From Akkermansiaceae bacterium (lineage in GTDB: Bacteria > Verrucomicrobiota > Verrucomicrobiia > Verrucomicrobiales > Akkermansiaceae): 64,000 nucleotides of DNA. The notes below the pieces were generated by a model that was not told the DNA's origin, did no database searches, and saw only the letters and a list, made by a program, of their open reading frames with translations. Every line of letters starts with the position of its first letter. The first letter of the stretch is position 1. Made by a program: the position numbers and the translations under genes. The stretch lies in assembly GCA_021200315.1 (NCBI GenBank), contig JAJQGU010000073.1:20012-84011 (forward strand), read 5' to 3'. Of the stretch, positions 47,133-58,230 are shown in pieces.

Positions 47133-48683
47133 ATGGCTGATCAAGTACGTTTCTTCGATACGACCCTGCGAGACGGGGAACAATGTCCCGGAGCCTCCAT
47201 GAACCTCCGCCAGAAGCTCGAAGTGGCGCGTCAGCTTGAAAAGCTGCGCATCGACGTCATCGAGGCCGGCTTCCCCTGCATTTCCGACGGAGACTTTGAG
47301 GCGGTGCACACCATCGCCGCCGAAATAAAGGGGTGCGTCATTGCCGCTCTTGCCCGCTGCGTTCCGTCGGATATCGAGTCGGCGGCGCGTGCCGTGGCTC
47401 CGGCCGGCGGACGGGGGCGCATCCATACCTTTCTGGCCACCAGCCCTCTGCATCGCGAATTCAAGCTCAGGAAGAGCAAGGAAGAGATCCTGCGGATGGC
47501 GGTGGAGGGGGTTCGGCTGGCCAAGTCGTTTGTCGATGATGTGGAATTTTCGGCGGAAGACGCGACGCGCACCGAGCAGGAGTTTCTCGCCCAAGTCGTT
47601 GAAGCCGTGATCGAGGCCGGCGCGACCACGGTCAATATTCCCGATACGGTCGGCTATACGACGCCCGGCGAGTATTTCGGGATGATACGCCGTCTGAAGG
47701 AGCGCGTCCCCAACATTGAGCGCGCGGTCATCTCCGTGCACTGCCACAATGATCTCGGCCTCGCCGTCGCCAATTCCCTGGCGGCCGTCAATGCCGGGGC
47801 CCGCCAGGTGGAGGGGACGATCAACGGCATCGGGGAACGGGCCGGGAACGCCGCCCTCGAAGAAGTGATCATGGCCATCAGCACCCGCCCGGGATCTTTT
47901 GGCGCCGTCACCCACAATATCGACATCCGCGAAATCGTCAAGACCTCCCGGGTCGTCGCCCGGATGAGCGGCCTGTCCGTGCAGCGGTCGAAGGCCATCG
48001 TGGGCGAAAACGCTTTCGCCCACGGATCCGGCATTCACCAGCACGGCATTCTCGCCAAGCGCGAAACCTATGAAATCATAGACCCCGCGTCCATCGGCTG
48101 GGGAGAAACGGAGCTTCCTCTCACCAAGCACTCGGGCCGCGCCGCCGTAAAGCAGCGCCTCGAGAAGCTCGGGCATGTGCTCACCGAGACGGAACTTCAG
48201 CATGTTTTCGAACGTTTCAAACGGATCGGCGATTCGAAAAAATTCGTTTACGACGACGATCTCTCGTCCCTCGTGAACGATTCTCTGGATATGCACGACG
48301 GCCTCTGGAGCATGGATTTCATCCAGTTTGTCGCCGGCACGAGCGCTCGTCCCACGGCCACGGTGCGCCTCGTCAAGGCCGGCAGGAGCATGGAGGAGTC
48401 CTCGACGGGGAACGGCCCGGTGGATGCCGCGTTCAAGGCCATTGACCGCATTACCCGGACGAAGGGCACGCTGGCGGAATATCAGGTGCGGGCCACCTCC
48501 CAAGGGCGCGATGCCCTCGGAGAAGTGACGCTCAAAATCGATTTCGGCACGGGCCGCCCCATCCCCGGCAAGGGCGCCGCCACGGACGTGGTCGAGGCGT
48601 CCGCCCGCGCCTACCTGAATGCCGTGAACCGCTCCCTGTCCGCCTCCGTGCAGGCGGAACGCCCCTGCCGGCCGGACGCTTAG
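47133..48683 (+). CDS. leuA: 2-isopropylmalate synthase
   Basis: VRFFDTTLRDGEQCPGASM, IEAGFPCISDGDFEAV, VSVHCHNDLGLAVANSLAAVNAGARQVEGTINGIGERAGNAALEE, GSGIHQHGILA. Confidence 0.96.
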   Translation: MADQVRFFDTTLRDGEQCPGASMNLRQKLEVARQLEKLRIDVIEAGFPCISDGDFEAVHTIAAEIKGCVIAALARCVPSDIESAARAVAPAGGRGRIHTFLATSPLHREFKLRKSKEEILRMAVEGVRLAKSFVDDVEFSAEDATRTEQEFLAQVVEAVIEAGATTVNIPDTVGYTTPGEYFGMIRRLKERVPNIERAVISVHCHNDLGLAVANSLAAVNAGARQVEGTINGIGERAGNAALEEVIMAISTRPGSFGAVTHNIDIREIVKTSRVVARMSGLSVQRSKAIVGENAFAHGSGIHQHGILAKRETYEIIDPASIGWGETELPLTKHSGRAAVKQRLEKLGHVLTETELQHVFERFKRIGDSKKFVYDDDLSSLVNDSLDMHDGLWSMDFIQFVAGTSARPTATVRLVKAGRSMEESSTGNGPVDAAFKAIDRITRTKGTLAEYQVRATSQGRDALGEVTLKIDFGTGRPIPGKGAATDVVEASARAYLNAVNRSLSASVQAERPCRPDA

Positions 48684-48703
48684 TTCTTTTCTCTTCTCCA
48701 GCC

Positions 48704-49270
48704 ATGAATCCGCCGCTTCCGCGCATCATCGCCGGCCTGGGCAATCCGGGCAGGTCCTATGCGCTCACGCGCCACAATGTCGGATTCATGGCGCTCGATC
48801 GTCTGGCGCGCTACTGGGGGTGCGGATTCAGGGAAGACAAGGCGCGCGGGGGCGAGCTCGCCGCCGGACCGGGGGTGCTGCTCGTCAAACCGCAGACTTA
48901 TATGAATGAATCCGGCCGGTGCGTGGGGCCGCTGGCCCGCTATTTCAAAATCCCGCCGGATCAGGTGTTTGTGATCTACGACGACATGGCCTTTCCGCTC
49001 GGCAAGCTGAGGCTCCGTCCGGGAGGCTCCTCCGGCGGGCATAACGGCATGAAGTCGATCATTTCCCATTTGGGAACCGATCGGTTCCCCCGGCTGCGCA
49101 TCGGCATCGGCGCCGCCGAAGGGCGGGGAATGGTCTCGCACGTGCTCGGCGACTTCCGCCCGGAGGAACGCGGCCTTCTCGAACTCGCGCTCGATCGTGC
49201 GCTCGAAGCTTCTCTCTTCGCCGTGAAACACGGGATCGAAGCCGCCGCGAACAAGTATAATCCGGATTGA
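48704..49270 (+). CDS. pth: Peptidyl-tRNA hydrolase
   Basis: IIAGLGNPGRSYALTRHNVGFMALD, LVKPQTYMNESGRCV, VIYDDMAFPLGKLRLRPGGSSGGHNGMKSI. Confidence 0.96.
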   Translation: MNPPLPRIIAGLGNPGRSYALTRHNVGFMALDRLARYWGCGFREDKARGGELAAGPGVLLVKPQTYMNESGRCVGPLARYFKIPPDQVFVIYDDMAFPLGKLRLRPGGSSGGHNGMKSIISHLGTDRFPRLRIGIGAAEGRGMVSHVLGDFRPEERGLLELALDRALEASLFAVKHGIEAAANKYNPD

Positions 49271-49464
49271 ACGCGGCACCGGCGGGCCGGTGCCGCGCAT
49301 GTCACCGGCGTTTCGGTTTGGTCTCTTTCCGTTTCACCTCCTTGGCGCCGGGGCCCGTTTTGGAACGTCCGGCGGTGGAGCCGTCCGGGTTGTAATGGGT
49401 GATGGCGGCGCCGTTCGGCCCGGGTTCGTGTTTGAAAAACATATTCCGCGCGCCACTGCACGGA

Positions 49465-49494
49465 TTGACCGGAAAGGGCGGTTCGTGCTATACT
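49465..49494 (+). promoter_or_regulatory. Sigma70-type promoter for lipA
   Basis: TTGACC (49465-49470), 18-nt spacer, TATACT (49489-49494), 11 nt before ATG 49506. Confidence 0.6.
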
Positions 49495-49505
49495 CCCTCC
49501 CGGAT

Positions 49506-50468
49506 ATGGGATGCAACCCCCGCGAAGAAACGCACACGGCCGCACACGAACGCAAGCCTTCATGGATCAAAGTGCGTCTGCCCAACGGACGCGCCTTTCA
49601 GGAGGTCCGCCGCATGGTCGAGGGCAAAAGCCTTTTCACCGTGTGCGAAGAGGCGCTTTGCCCCAACCGTTACGAATGCTGGAGTTACGGTACGGCCACT
49701 TTCATGGTGTGCGGCGATATCTGCACGAGAGCCTGCGGGTTCTGCGCCGTCAAGACGGCCCGGCCCCGTCCGCTTGATCCCGGCGAGCCGGAGCGCGTGG
49801 CCGATGCCGTGGCCCGCATGAAACTGCGCCATGCCGTGATCACCATGACCACGCGCGACGATCTCCCCGACGGCGCTTCCGGCCATATCGCCGCCACCGT
49901 CCGGGCCATTCGCAGAGCCAGTCCGCGGACGATCATAGAAGTGCTCGTCTCCGACATGAAGGGCGAAGAGGCTTCCATCCGCACGATCATGGCGGCGCAC
50001 CCCCATATTTTCAACCATAATCTCGAGACCGTCGAACGCCTTTCTCCCCTCGTGCGTTTTCGCGCCAAATACCGGCTCTCTCTCAAAGTGCTGCAAATGG
50101 CTCTCGAAATCGCGCACGGGAAGGTCGCCACCAAGAGCGGCATCATGCTCGGCCTCGGCGAAACGAGGGAAGAGGTGCTCCGGACTATGGACGACCTTCT
50201 CCTCCATGGCGTTACGGTGCTCACTATGGGGCAGTATCTGCGTCCCAGCGCAAAGCATCTTCCCGTGATTGACTACATACGCCCCGGACAATTCGACGAA
50301 TACCGCGCCATTGCCCTTGCCAAAGGCTTCCGGCACGTGGCCGCCGGGCCTCTCATTCGCAGTTCGCATCACGACGCCAATTTCGCCCCCGAAGCCGACG
50401 TGCTGGACGCGATCAACGAAGAGCTCCGCGCCTCGGGCGAGCTGCCGGCAATGGATGACGGGGCCTGA
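49506..50468 (+). CDS. lipA: Lipoyl synthase (radical SAM)
   Basis: EALCPNRYECWSYGTATFMVCGDICTRACGFCAVKTARP, VITMTTRDDLPDGAS, FNHNLETVERL, GLGETREEVL, MGQYLRPSAKHLPV. Confidence 0.96.
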   Translation: MGCNPREETHTAAHERKPSWIKVRLPNGRAFQEVRRMVEGKSLFTVCEEALCPNRYECWSYGTATFMVCGDICTRACGFCAVKTARPRPLDPGEPERVADAVARMKLRHAVITMTTRDDLPDGASGHIAATVRAIRRASPRTIIEVLVSDMKGEEASIRTIMAAHPHIFNHNLETVERLSPLVRFRAKYRLSLKVLQMALEIAHGKVATKSGIMLGLGETREEVLRTMDDLLLHGVTVLTMGQYLRPSAKHLPVIDYIRPGQFDEYRAIALAKGFRHVAAGPLIRSSHHDANFAPEADVLDAINEELRASGELPAMDDGA

Positions 50469-50547
50469 CCCGGCCTCGTTTCGTCTCCGCCCGGCGCTCC
50501 CTGCTGGCCGCATGCGCCGCGAAGTCATGTCCGCGGAAGATTCCGTC

Positions 50548-50575
50548 TTGACATTGATTTCTGTTTCCGTAGAAT
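50548..50575 (+). promoter_or_regulatory. Sigma70-type promoter for rpmE2
   Basis: TTGACA (50548-50553), 16-nt spacer, TAGAAT (50570-50575). Confidence 0.65.
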
Positions 50576-50611
50576 CTCTCCCGCCCTGCGTCGGTAACGC
50601 AGCACCAGTTT

Positions 50612-50884
50612 ATGAAAGCAGACATCCATCCCAAGTACAATCCCGTTGTGTTCGTGGACATCACCACGGGCCGCCGCTTCGTCACCCGTTCCACGGTCAG
50701 CTCTTCCAAGACGGAAATGATCGACGGCGTGGAGCACTATGTGGTTTCCTGCGGCATCACCTCCGATTCGCACCCGTTCTTTACGGGAAAGAGTCAGTTT
50801 GTCGATACGGAAGGGCGCATTGATAAATTCCAGAAGCGCTTCGGCGCTGTGCGCCGCACCAAGAAGCCGACGCTCAGCAAGTAA
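50612..50884 (+). CDS. rpmE2: 50S ribosomal protein L31 type B
   Basis: MKADIHPKYNPVVFVDITTGRRFVTRSTV...EYYV-like VEHYVVSCGITSDSHPFFTGKSQFVDTEGRIDKFQKRFG. Confidence 0.95.
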   Translation: MKADIHPKYNPVVFVDITTGRRFVTRSTVSSSKTEMIDGVEHYVVSCGITSDSHPFFTGKSQFVDTEGRIDKFQKRFGAVRRTKKPTLSK

Positions 50885-50902
50885 TCCCGTCCGCAGACCG
50901 AA

Positions 50903-50928
50903 GCCCGCCCGAAGGAAGGCGGGCTTTC
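50903..50928 (+). terminator. Rho-independent terminator after rpmE2
   Basis: GCCCGCC-CGAAGGAA-GGCGGGC followed by TTTCC. Confidence 0.5.
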
Positions 50929-51069
50929 CGCGTCCGCGTGACTGCCGGGGTGAACCCCGTGGGAAGGGGATCCCGGGTTTTGGTCTGCAATGTGTTCAGA
51001 ATCACATTGTTTTGTTTATCCGCCGGAGGGAGCGCGCCGTCCCGTCTTTCCGCTCTCCCTCAAATAGCC

Positions 51070-51098
51070 TTGATTTAAGAGAGGCGATTCGGTATCTT
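51070..51098 (+). promoter_or_regulatory. Sigma70-type promoter for coaE-rho
   Basis: TTGATT (51070-51075), 17-nt spacer, TATCTT (51093-51098), 7 nt before GTG 51106. Confidence 0.6.
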
Positions 51099-51105
51099 AG
51101 CGCTC

Positions 51106-52989
<1,884 letters not shown>

Positions 52990-53034
52990 ACCGCAGGCGG
53001 GGCGGGGGGGAAGCGGACATCCCCCGGCGGGGAG

Positions 53035-53064
53035 AAAAAAGAGCCCGCCCGCCGGGCGGCGGGC
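53035..53064 (-). terminator. Rho-independent terminator for GH29 gene
   Basis: On minus strand GCCCGCC...GGCGGGC hairpin followed by TC-TTTTTT. Confidence 0.55.
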
Positions 53065-53074
53065 CGCGGAGGAA

Positions 53075-55138
53075 CTACTCGCCCAGGACGTCGATTTCCG
53101 CGGCTGTCACGCAGCTGCCTTCAATGGCTCTTGCGGCGGTGAAGCGAAAGAAGCGGATGCCGGCGTGAGGCGCGGGGAATGTGACATCCAGCTTGATCGG
53201 GTTGGCGCGGAGATTGGAGAATTCGCCTTCGGCCGCTTTTGTCCATGACCTGCCGTCGCGGCTGACTTCGAAGATGTAGCGGTCCGTCATCCCCTCCGGG
53301 GATGCGTCTTGGCGGGGCAGATAAGAAAAGCCCGTGACCTTGTGGGGCCTGCCCATATCGACCGTGAAGGATTGGGGTGCGGCTCCCTTCGATTGCCAGA
53401 ATGTCGTTTCCGAATCGTCCAACGCGGCCGCGGGGCTGCCGGAGGTGGCCGATTTCACTTTCCAGCCTGTTTTGCAGAGGCCGAAGGACGCCTCGGAGAC
53501 GGGGCCGAGTTTTCCCCCGCTGAAAACGCAGCGGGCCTTGACGACGCCGCTCCTGTTGAATTTTTTCCCCGGCGTGTACGTCGGGGAGCCGGCGTTGGGT
53601 TCGCTGCCGTCGGTGGTGTAGACGATCCTGCTCCTGCCGGCGGCCGAAATGCGCAGGTCGGCGCCTTTGCGGGCGATCACCGGCCCGGCCAGCGGGGCGG
53701 GGCGGCGGAAAAGCGAGAGTTCGGAAATGCAGGGCGTCGCCTGGCTGCCCGTGATGTTCAGGCGGATTTTGCCGGTGGTCACCGGTTTTTTCAGGCGGCG
53801 GAGCACTTGGTTGCCGATGGTCCGGCCGCCGTTGTCGATCATGATCCATTTTCCGTCTACGAACGCCTCGATCGTGAAGGAGTCGACGCGCTGGCCGAGG
53901 CGGATCTGTTCCCGCAGGCGGACGACGTCGAACGTGGCGGGAGCCGGCAGAGTGATCTCGGCCGAGGGAGTGAGGTTGTCGTCCTCCACGGCCCAGTAGC
54001 TTTCGATGTCGCCGTCGGTCAGGTTCGAGGCCGAGAAGCGCTTGTCGCCGCCCCGCACCTGAGTCGGCTTCACCGCGGCACCCAAGGCGAAATCCTTTGC
54101 GTAGAGCTGATCCCGCGCTTCCTTGAATTCGAGCAGCCGGCTGACGTCGGCCGGGTCGAGCCTGCCGGAGCGGTCGGCCGCCACGTTGAGAATCAGGTTG
54201 GCGCCCCGGCCCACGGAATCGAACCATACGTCCATCAGCGTTTCGAGGGATTTGACTTTTGACGCCTGATCCGGATGCCAGAACCATCCCGCGCCGTTGA
54301 TCGGGGTGTCGGCTTCCGCGGGCGTCCAGCGTTCTCCGCCGCGCACGCCCGTCCCGCCGCCTCCGCCGCCGGATCCCACTGTGCTCCAATGAGGATAGTT
54401 CACGTGCCCTTTCTCGGAACCGCCCCAGCGGGCGTCGCCCCGCGAGCCCGCGCCCCAGATGATGCAGTCGGGCTGGAGCTCCCGGATCATGGAGACGATT
54501 TTTTCAAAGTTGTAGTACTGGTCGGCGCTGCCGATGCTGCGCTTTTCCTTTGCCCCGCCGTAGTACCCGTCGCCGCCGTTGGCGCCGTCGAACCAGATCT
54601 CGAATATGGGGCCGTAGAGAGTCAGCAGTTCGCGGATCTGCCCGTAGTAGACGTCCAGATAGCCGGGACGCCCGTATTCGGCGTTGTTGCGATCCCAGGG
54701 GCTGAGATAGGTGCCGAATCGGATGCCCTGTTCTCTGCACGCGTCGGCGAATTCTTTCACCACGTCGCCCCTGCCGTTTTTCCACGGGCTTTTGGTGATG
54801 TTGTGTCCGGTCGTTTTCGTGGGCCAGGCGCAGAAGCCGTCGTGATGCTTGGCGGTGTAGATCATGCCCTTCATGCCGGCTTTCCGGAACGTCGCGGCGA
54901 TGTCCGAGGCGTTGAATTGGTCGGGCCTGAACAGTTTGGGACTTTCGTTCCCGTATCCCCACTCGCGGCCGGTGTACGTGTTCAGGCCGAAGTGGATGAA
55001 TGCGTAATACTCCATCCTCTGCCACGCCACCTGCTGATCCGTGGGCACGGCGCCGAAAGGTTCCGGCGCCTCGGCGGCTTCGCTCGGAGAGGCGAGAAGA
55101 AGGAAAACGGCCAGAACCGACACGCGGCAGATTTTCAT
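53075..55138 (-). CDS. Secreted GH29 alpha-L-fucosidase with C-terminal F5/8-type (CBM32-like) domains
   Basis: WQRMEYYAFIHFGLNTYTGREWG, YTAKHHDGFCAWPTKTT, FEIWFDGANGG (nucleophile region), chitobiase C-like IVYTTDGSEPNAGSPTYTP, discoidin-like VTGFSYLPRQD...RFFRFTAARAIEG. Confidence 0.93.
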   Translation of the reverse strand: MKICRVSVLAVFLLLASPSEAAEAPEPFGAVPTDQQVAWQRMEYYAFIHFGLNTYTGREWGYGNESPKLFRPDQFNASDIAATFRKAGMKGMIYTAKHHDGFCAWPTKTTGHNITKSPWKNGRGDVVKEFADACREQGIRFGTYLSPWDRNNAEYGRPGYLDVYYGQIRELLTLYGPIFEIWFDGANGGDGYYGGAKEKRSIGSADQYYNFEKIVSMIRELQPDCIIWGAGSRGDARWGGSEKGHVNYPHWSTVGSGGGGGGTGVRGGERWTPAEADTPINGAGWFWHPDQASKVKSLETLMDVWFDSVGRGANLILNVAADRSGRLDPADVSRLLEFKEARDQLYAKDFALGAAVKPTQVRGGDKRFSASNLTDGDIESYWAVEDDNLTPSAEITLPAPATFDVVRLREQIRLGQRVDSFTIEAFVDGKWIMIDNGGRTIGNQVLRRLKKPVTTGKIRLNITGSQATPCISELSLFRRPAPLAGPVIARKGADLRISAAGRSRIVYTTDGSEPNAGSPTYTPGKKFNRSGVVKARCVFSGGKLGPVSEASFGLCKTGWKVKSATSGSPAAALDDSETTFWQSKGAAPQSFTVDMGRPHKVTGFSYLPRQDASPEGMTDRYIFEVSRDGRSWTKAAEGEFSNLRANPIKLDVTFPAPHAGIRFFRFTAARAIEGSCVTAAEIDVLGE

Positions 55139-55291
55139 ACCTGCCGCAGTTTATCCGATTCTCCAGAGGATGGCAAGAAGAATCGGCGCTCCGCGCGGGA
55201 TGCGCCCTCCCGTGCGCCCGCGCCGCCGCGGGCGGCCGAACGGTTTGAGCTAACTTCTCGCGGCGGGGCGCAGCGGGCGTATGCTGGAAAC

Positions 55292-55699
55292 ATGACCAGC
55301 GAATTCGAAATACAGACCGTTCAGGAGAGACAGTTCCGCTGCATTTCCCGCCACAAGGGCTCCGGGGAGGCTTGGAACACCGACATCCCTCTGAAGCTCG
55401 GGGGATTGGGCTTTTTCGCCTCGCCCGCCGATACGCTTGCCGCGGCGGCGTCTTCATGCATGATGAGCATGATGACGTTTCTGGCGGCTCGGAAAAATGC
55501 CGACCTCACCGGCATGAAGATCGACGCCGCAGCCGGGGGCGAGGACGGCATGATCAGGCACCTCGCTTTCCGCATCACCGTGCCGCTTGAAGGTACCCAT
55601 CCCCTCCGCCGCGTGCTCGAAGAGGCGGCCGGCGGCTGCCCCGTCCGCAAGTCCCTTCATCCGGATGTCGAAGTGCGGACGGAGTGGGTGTGGAAATAG
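55292..55699 (+). CDS. OsmC-family protein
   Basis: GGLGFFASPADTLAAAASSCMMSMMTFLA, MKIDAAAGGED, LEEAAGGCPVRKSL; TATGCT -10 ends 6 nt before ATG. Confidence 0.88.
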   Translation: MTSEFEIQTVQERQFRCISRHKGSGEAWNTDIPLKLGGLGFFASPADTLAAAASSCMMSMMTFLAARKNADLTGMKIDAAAGGEDGMIRHLAFRITVPLEGTHPLRRVLEEAAGGCPVRKSLHPDVEVRTEWVWK

Positions 55700-55737
55700 G
55701 CGGGAAATCCGGCGGCCGCGCCCCGGCGGATCTCCTT

Positions 55738-58173
55738 TCAGGCGTTTTCGGGAGCCGCCGGGCTCCGCCGGGCCGGGGCGGAGGAGGAGGGAACGATCCT
55801 CTTCTCTTCGCCGTTGACGATGACTGTGACGGCTTCGGGAGCGGCGTCCGGCGACAGGATCCTGTAGCCGGTGACTCTGCCGTCCTTCCATGTGATGTCG
55901 ACCGTGAGGCTGCCGCGGGCCTTGAGTCCCTTGACCGATCCATGATTCCATGCGGAGGGCAGGGCAGGCAGCAGCTCGATCTTGCCGGCGTGGGACTGCA
56001 GAAGCATTTCGGTCATGCCTGCGGTGATGCCGTAGGTGCCGTCGAACTGAAGCGGCGGATGGGTGGTGATCATGTTGTCGAGCATGTTGAAGCGGATGAG
56101 ATTCCGCACCATTTCATAGGCGTTTTCCCCGCTGCGGAGGCGGGCCCAGAGAGCCGTGCGCCAAGGCCAGGTCCACGAACGGCGGCAGTCGCCGGTCGTG
56201 CCGCGCAGTTCGAGGGATTTTGCCGCGGCTTTCGCGATTTCGGGCGTTTTCTCGTACGAGATAATCGCGCCGGGATACACGCCGAAAAGATGCGAAGTGT
56301 GGCGATGCCCCGAGACGAGGCGGGGGCGGTCGATCATCCATTCCTGAAGATAGCCCTGCGGTGAAATCCTGTGCAGATGGAGGCGGTCGCGCTTCCGTGC
56401 GAGCTGGGACGCCCAGCCGCTGTCCGCCTTGAGCGTGTTGGCGGCGTTGATGGTGATGTCGAAAAGTTCCCAGATGAGCTGCTGGTCGTGGGCGACGCCG
56501 TCCTCATGAGGCCCCTGCTCGGGAGACCAGCCGTTGGGGGCGACGAGAGTGCCGGCCTTGATGCCCTTGAGCTGGCCGAGGTCGGCGCGGCGGTCGGAGG
56601 AGGAGAAACCGGCGCCGTCCGTGCCGAGCTCCTTCAGGTAATCTTCCCAGAATTGGCAGACTTCCTTCATCATGGGGTATGCCTGGTTTTTGAGGAACGC
56701 CTTGTCTCGGGTGAAGAGGTAGTGTTCCCACATGTGGAGGGCGTACCAGGCGGAAGAGCCGATGTTCCACTCCCAGGCGCTGCCTCCCCAGATGTTCTGA
56801 GAAGTGCGGGCCGTCCAGCCGCGCACGGGGCCGCCGGCGGAGGTGCGGAAGGCCGCGCTGCTTCTGGTGGCGCCGCGCAGTATGGGCGCCATGGCCGTAA
56901 TGTAGTTCAGCAGAGGTTCGTGGCACTCGGACAGATTGGCCGCCTCGGCGCCCCAGTAGCACATCTGGAGGTTGATGTTGTTGTGGTAATCCGAGGCCCA
57001 GGCCGGGGTGACGCTGTTGTTCCAGATGCCCTGGAGGTTGGCGGGCAGATTGCCGGGGCGCGAACCCGCGATGAGCATATATCGGCCGTATTGGTAGACG
57101 GTGGATTCGAGTTCGGGGTCGGCGGGGTCGTCGGCGTAGGCTCTGATGCGCTGATCGGTGGGCAGAGCCGCCTTCGCGCCGGAGGATTTGCCGAGGTCGA
57201 GCTTTACGCGGTCAAAAAGACTCCTGTAGAATGCGGTGTGATCTTTTTGCAGATCTTTGGGGGATTTTTTGACGGCCTTGGACAGAATGGCCTTATTGCG
57301 CACGTGCGGGGAGGTCCCTTTCCAGTTTTTCGAAGCGTCCATCACGTAGTTGGTGGCCATGGAAATAATGATCGTCAGGCTCTGCGCGCCTTCGATCTCG
57401 AGGAAGGGCGCGTTGGAAAGGTCGGCCGAAACTTCCCCCCTGGCGCTCGCGGGGGTCAGAGTCCGTTTCCCGCCTTTGGCGGTGATCCTGCCTTTTTGGG
57501 GAATAGCCGCGGCCACGGCTTCGAATTCGAGTCCGTTGCTGAGAGTTCCGGACATGGTCAGCGTGCTGCCGGCGGCGGAGACGGCGGATTTTACGGACGG
57601 TTTGAAGGCGAGCCTCGCATTGAGTTTGCCGGGAGCCGTCTCGCAGTGCATGACGATCACTTGAGCGGGTTCGCTGGCGAAGATGGTGCGCTTGAAAGGA
57701 ATGCCGGCCCTTTCGTAGTTCACGCGGGCGATGCCGTTTCTGAGGTCGAGCGAGCGGGTGTAGTTCCGCGTCTCTCCCCCGCCGCCGAAGTCAATGAGCA
57801 GATCTCCGAAGGGCAGGTAACAGCCGAATTGGTCTTTCCCCGCTTCCGGACCGTATTTGTAGGCGAATCCCGAGGACGAACCTCCGCTCCAGAGGCTTAT
57901 TTCGTTCAGGGCGAGGCGCTCCGTCGTGTCGCCGCCGAACACCATGGCGCCGATGCGGCCGTTGCCGATGGGCAGAGCCTGCCGTTCCCACGGATTGTCG
58001 GGGTTGTTTTGTTCGTCGCCGAGGTTGTTCGCTTTGTCCGTTCCCCAGGGGAGCTTCATATCGCGTACGCGCGCGGGCCGGTCGTACCAGAGAAAATTGC
58101 GCGAGGGGTTGTTCTCCGCGGAGTCCGCGGCCGGGACGAGGCCGGCCAGGAGAAGAAAAAGGGAAGCTTTCAT
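55738..58173 (-). CDS. Secreted GH95 alpha-L-fucosidase (alpha-1,2-L-fucosidase type)
   Basis: Signal peptide MKASLFLLLAGLVPAADS; WERQALPIGNGRIGAMVFGG...RLALNEISLWSGG, NLPANLQGIWNNSVTPAWASDYHNNINLQMCYWGAEAANLSE, HRHTSHLFGVYPG. Confidence 0.95.
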   Translation of the reverse strand: MKASLFLLLAGLVPAADSAENNPSRNFLWYDRPARVRDMKLPWGTDKANNLGDEQNNPDNPWERQALPIGNGRIGAMVFGGDTTERLALNEISLWSGGSSSGFAYKYGPEAGKDQFGCYLPFGDLLIDFGGGGETRNYTRSLDLRNGIARVNYERAGIPFKRTIFASEPAQVIVMHCETAPGKLNARLAFKPSVKSAVSAAGSTLTMSGTLSNGLEFEAVAAAIPQKGRITAKGGKRTLTPASARGEVSADLSNAPFLEIEGAQSLTIIISMATNYVMDASKNWKGTSPHVRNKAILSKAVKKSPKDLQKDHTAFYRSLFDRVKLDLGKSSGAKAALPTDQRIRAYADDPADPELESTVYQYGRYMLIAGSRPGNLPANLQGIWNNSVTPAWASDYHNNINLQMCYWGAEAANLSECHEPLLNYITAMAPILRGATRSSAAFRTSAGGPVRGWTARTSQNIWGGSAWEWNIGSSAWYALHMWEHYLFTRDKAFLKNQAYPMMKEVCQFWEDYLKELGTDGAGFSSSDRRADLGQLKGIKAGTLVAPNGWSPEQGPHEDGVAHDQQLIWELFDITINAANTLKADSGWASQLARKRDRLHLHRISPQGYLQEWMIDRPRLVSGHRHTSHLFGVYPGAIISYEKTPEIAKAAAKSLELRGTTGDCRRSWTWPWRTALWARLRSGENAYEMVRNLIRFNMLDNMITTHPPLQFDGTYGITAGMTEMLLQSHAGKIELLPALPSAWNHGSVKGLKARGSLTVDITWKDGRVTGYRILSPDAAPEAVTVIVNGEEKRIVPSSSAPARRSPAAPENA

Positions 58174-58230
58174 GAAATGATTTGAGATGCGGTGAGCGGT
58201 GCTCATTAAAGTACGGAGGAGCGGGACGGC

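Noticed and set aside
56371-58185. 604-aa plus-strand ORF
   Set aside because: Antisense to the GH95 fucosidase; Gly/Val/Ala/Glu-rich shadow
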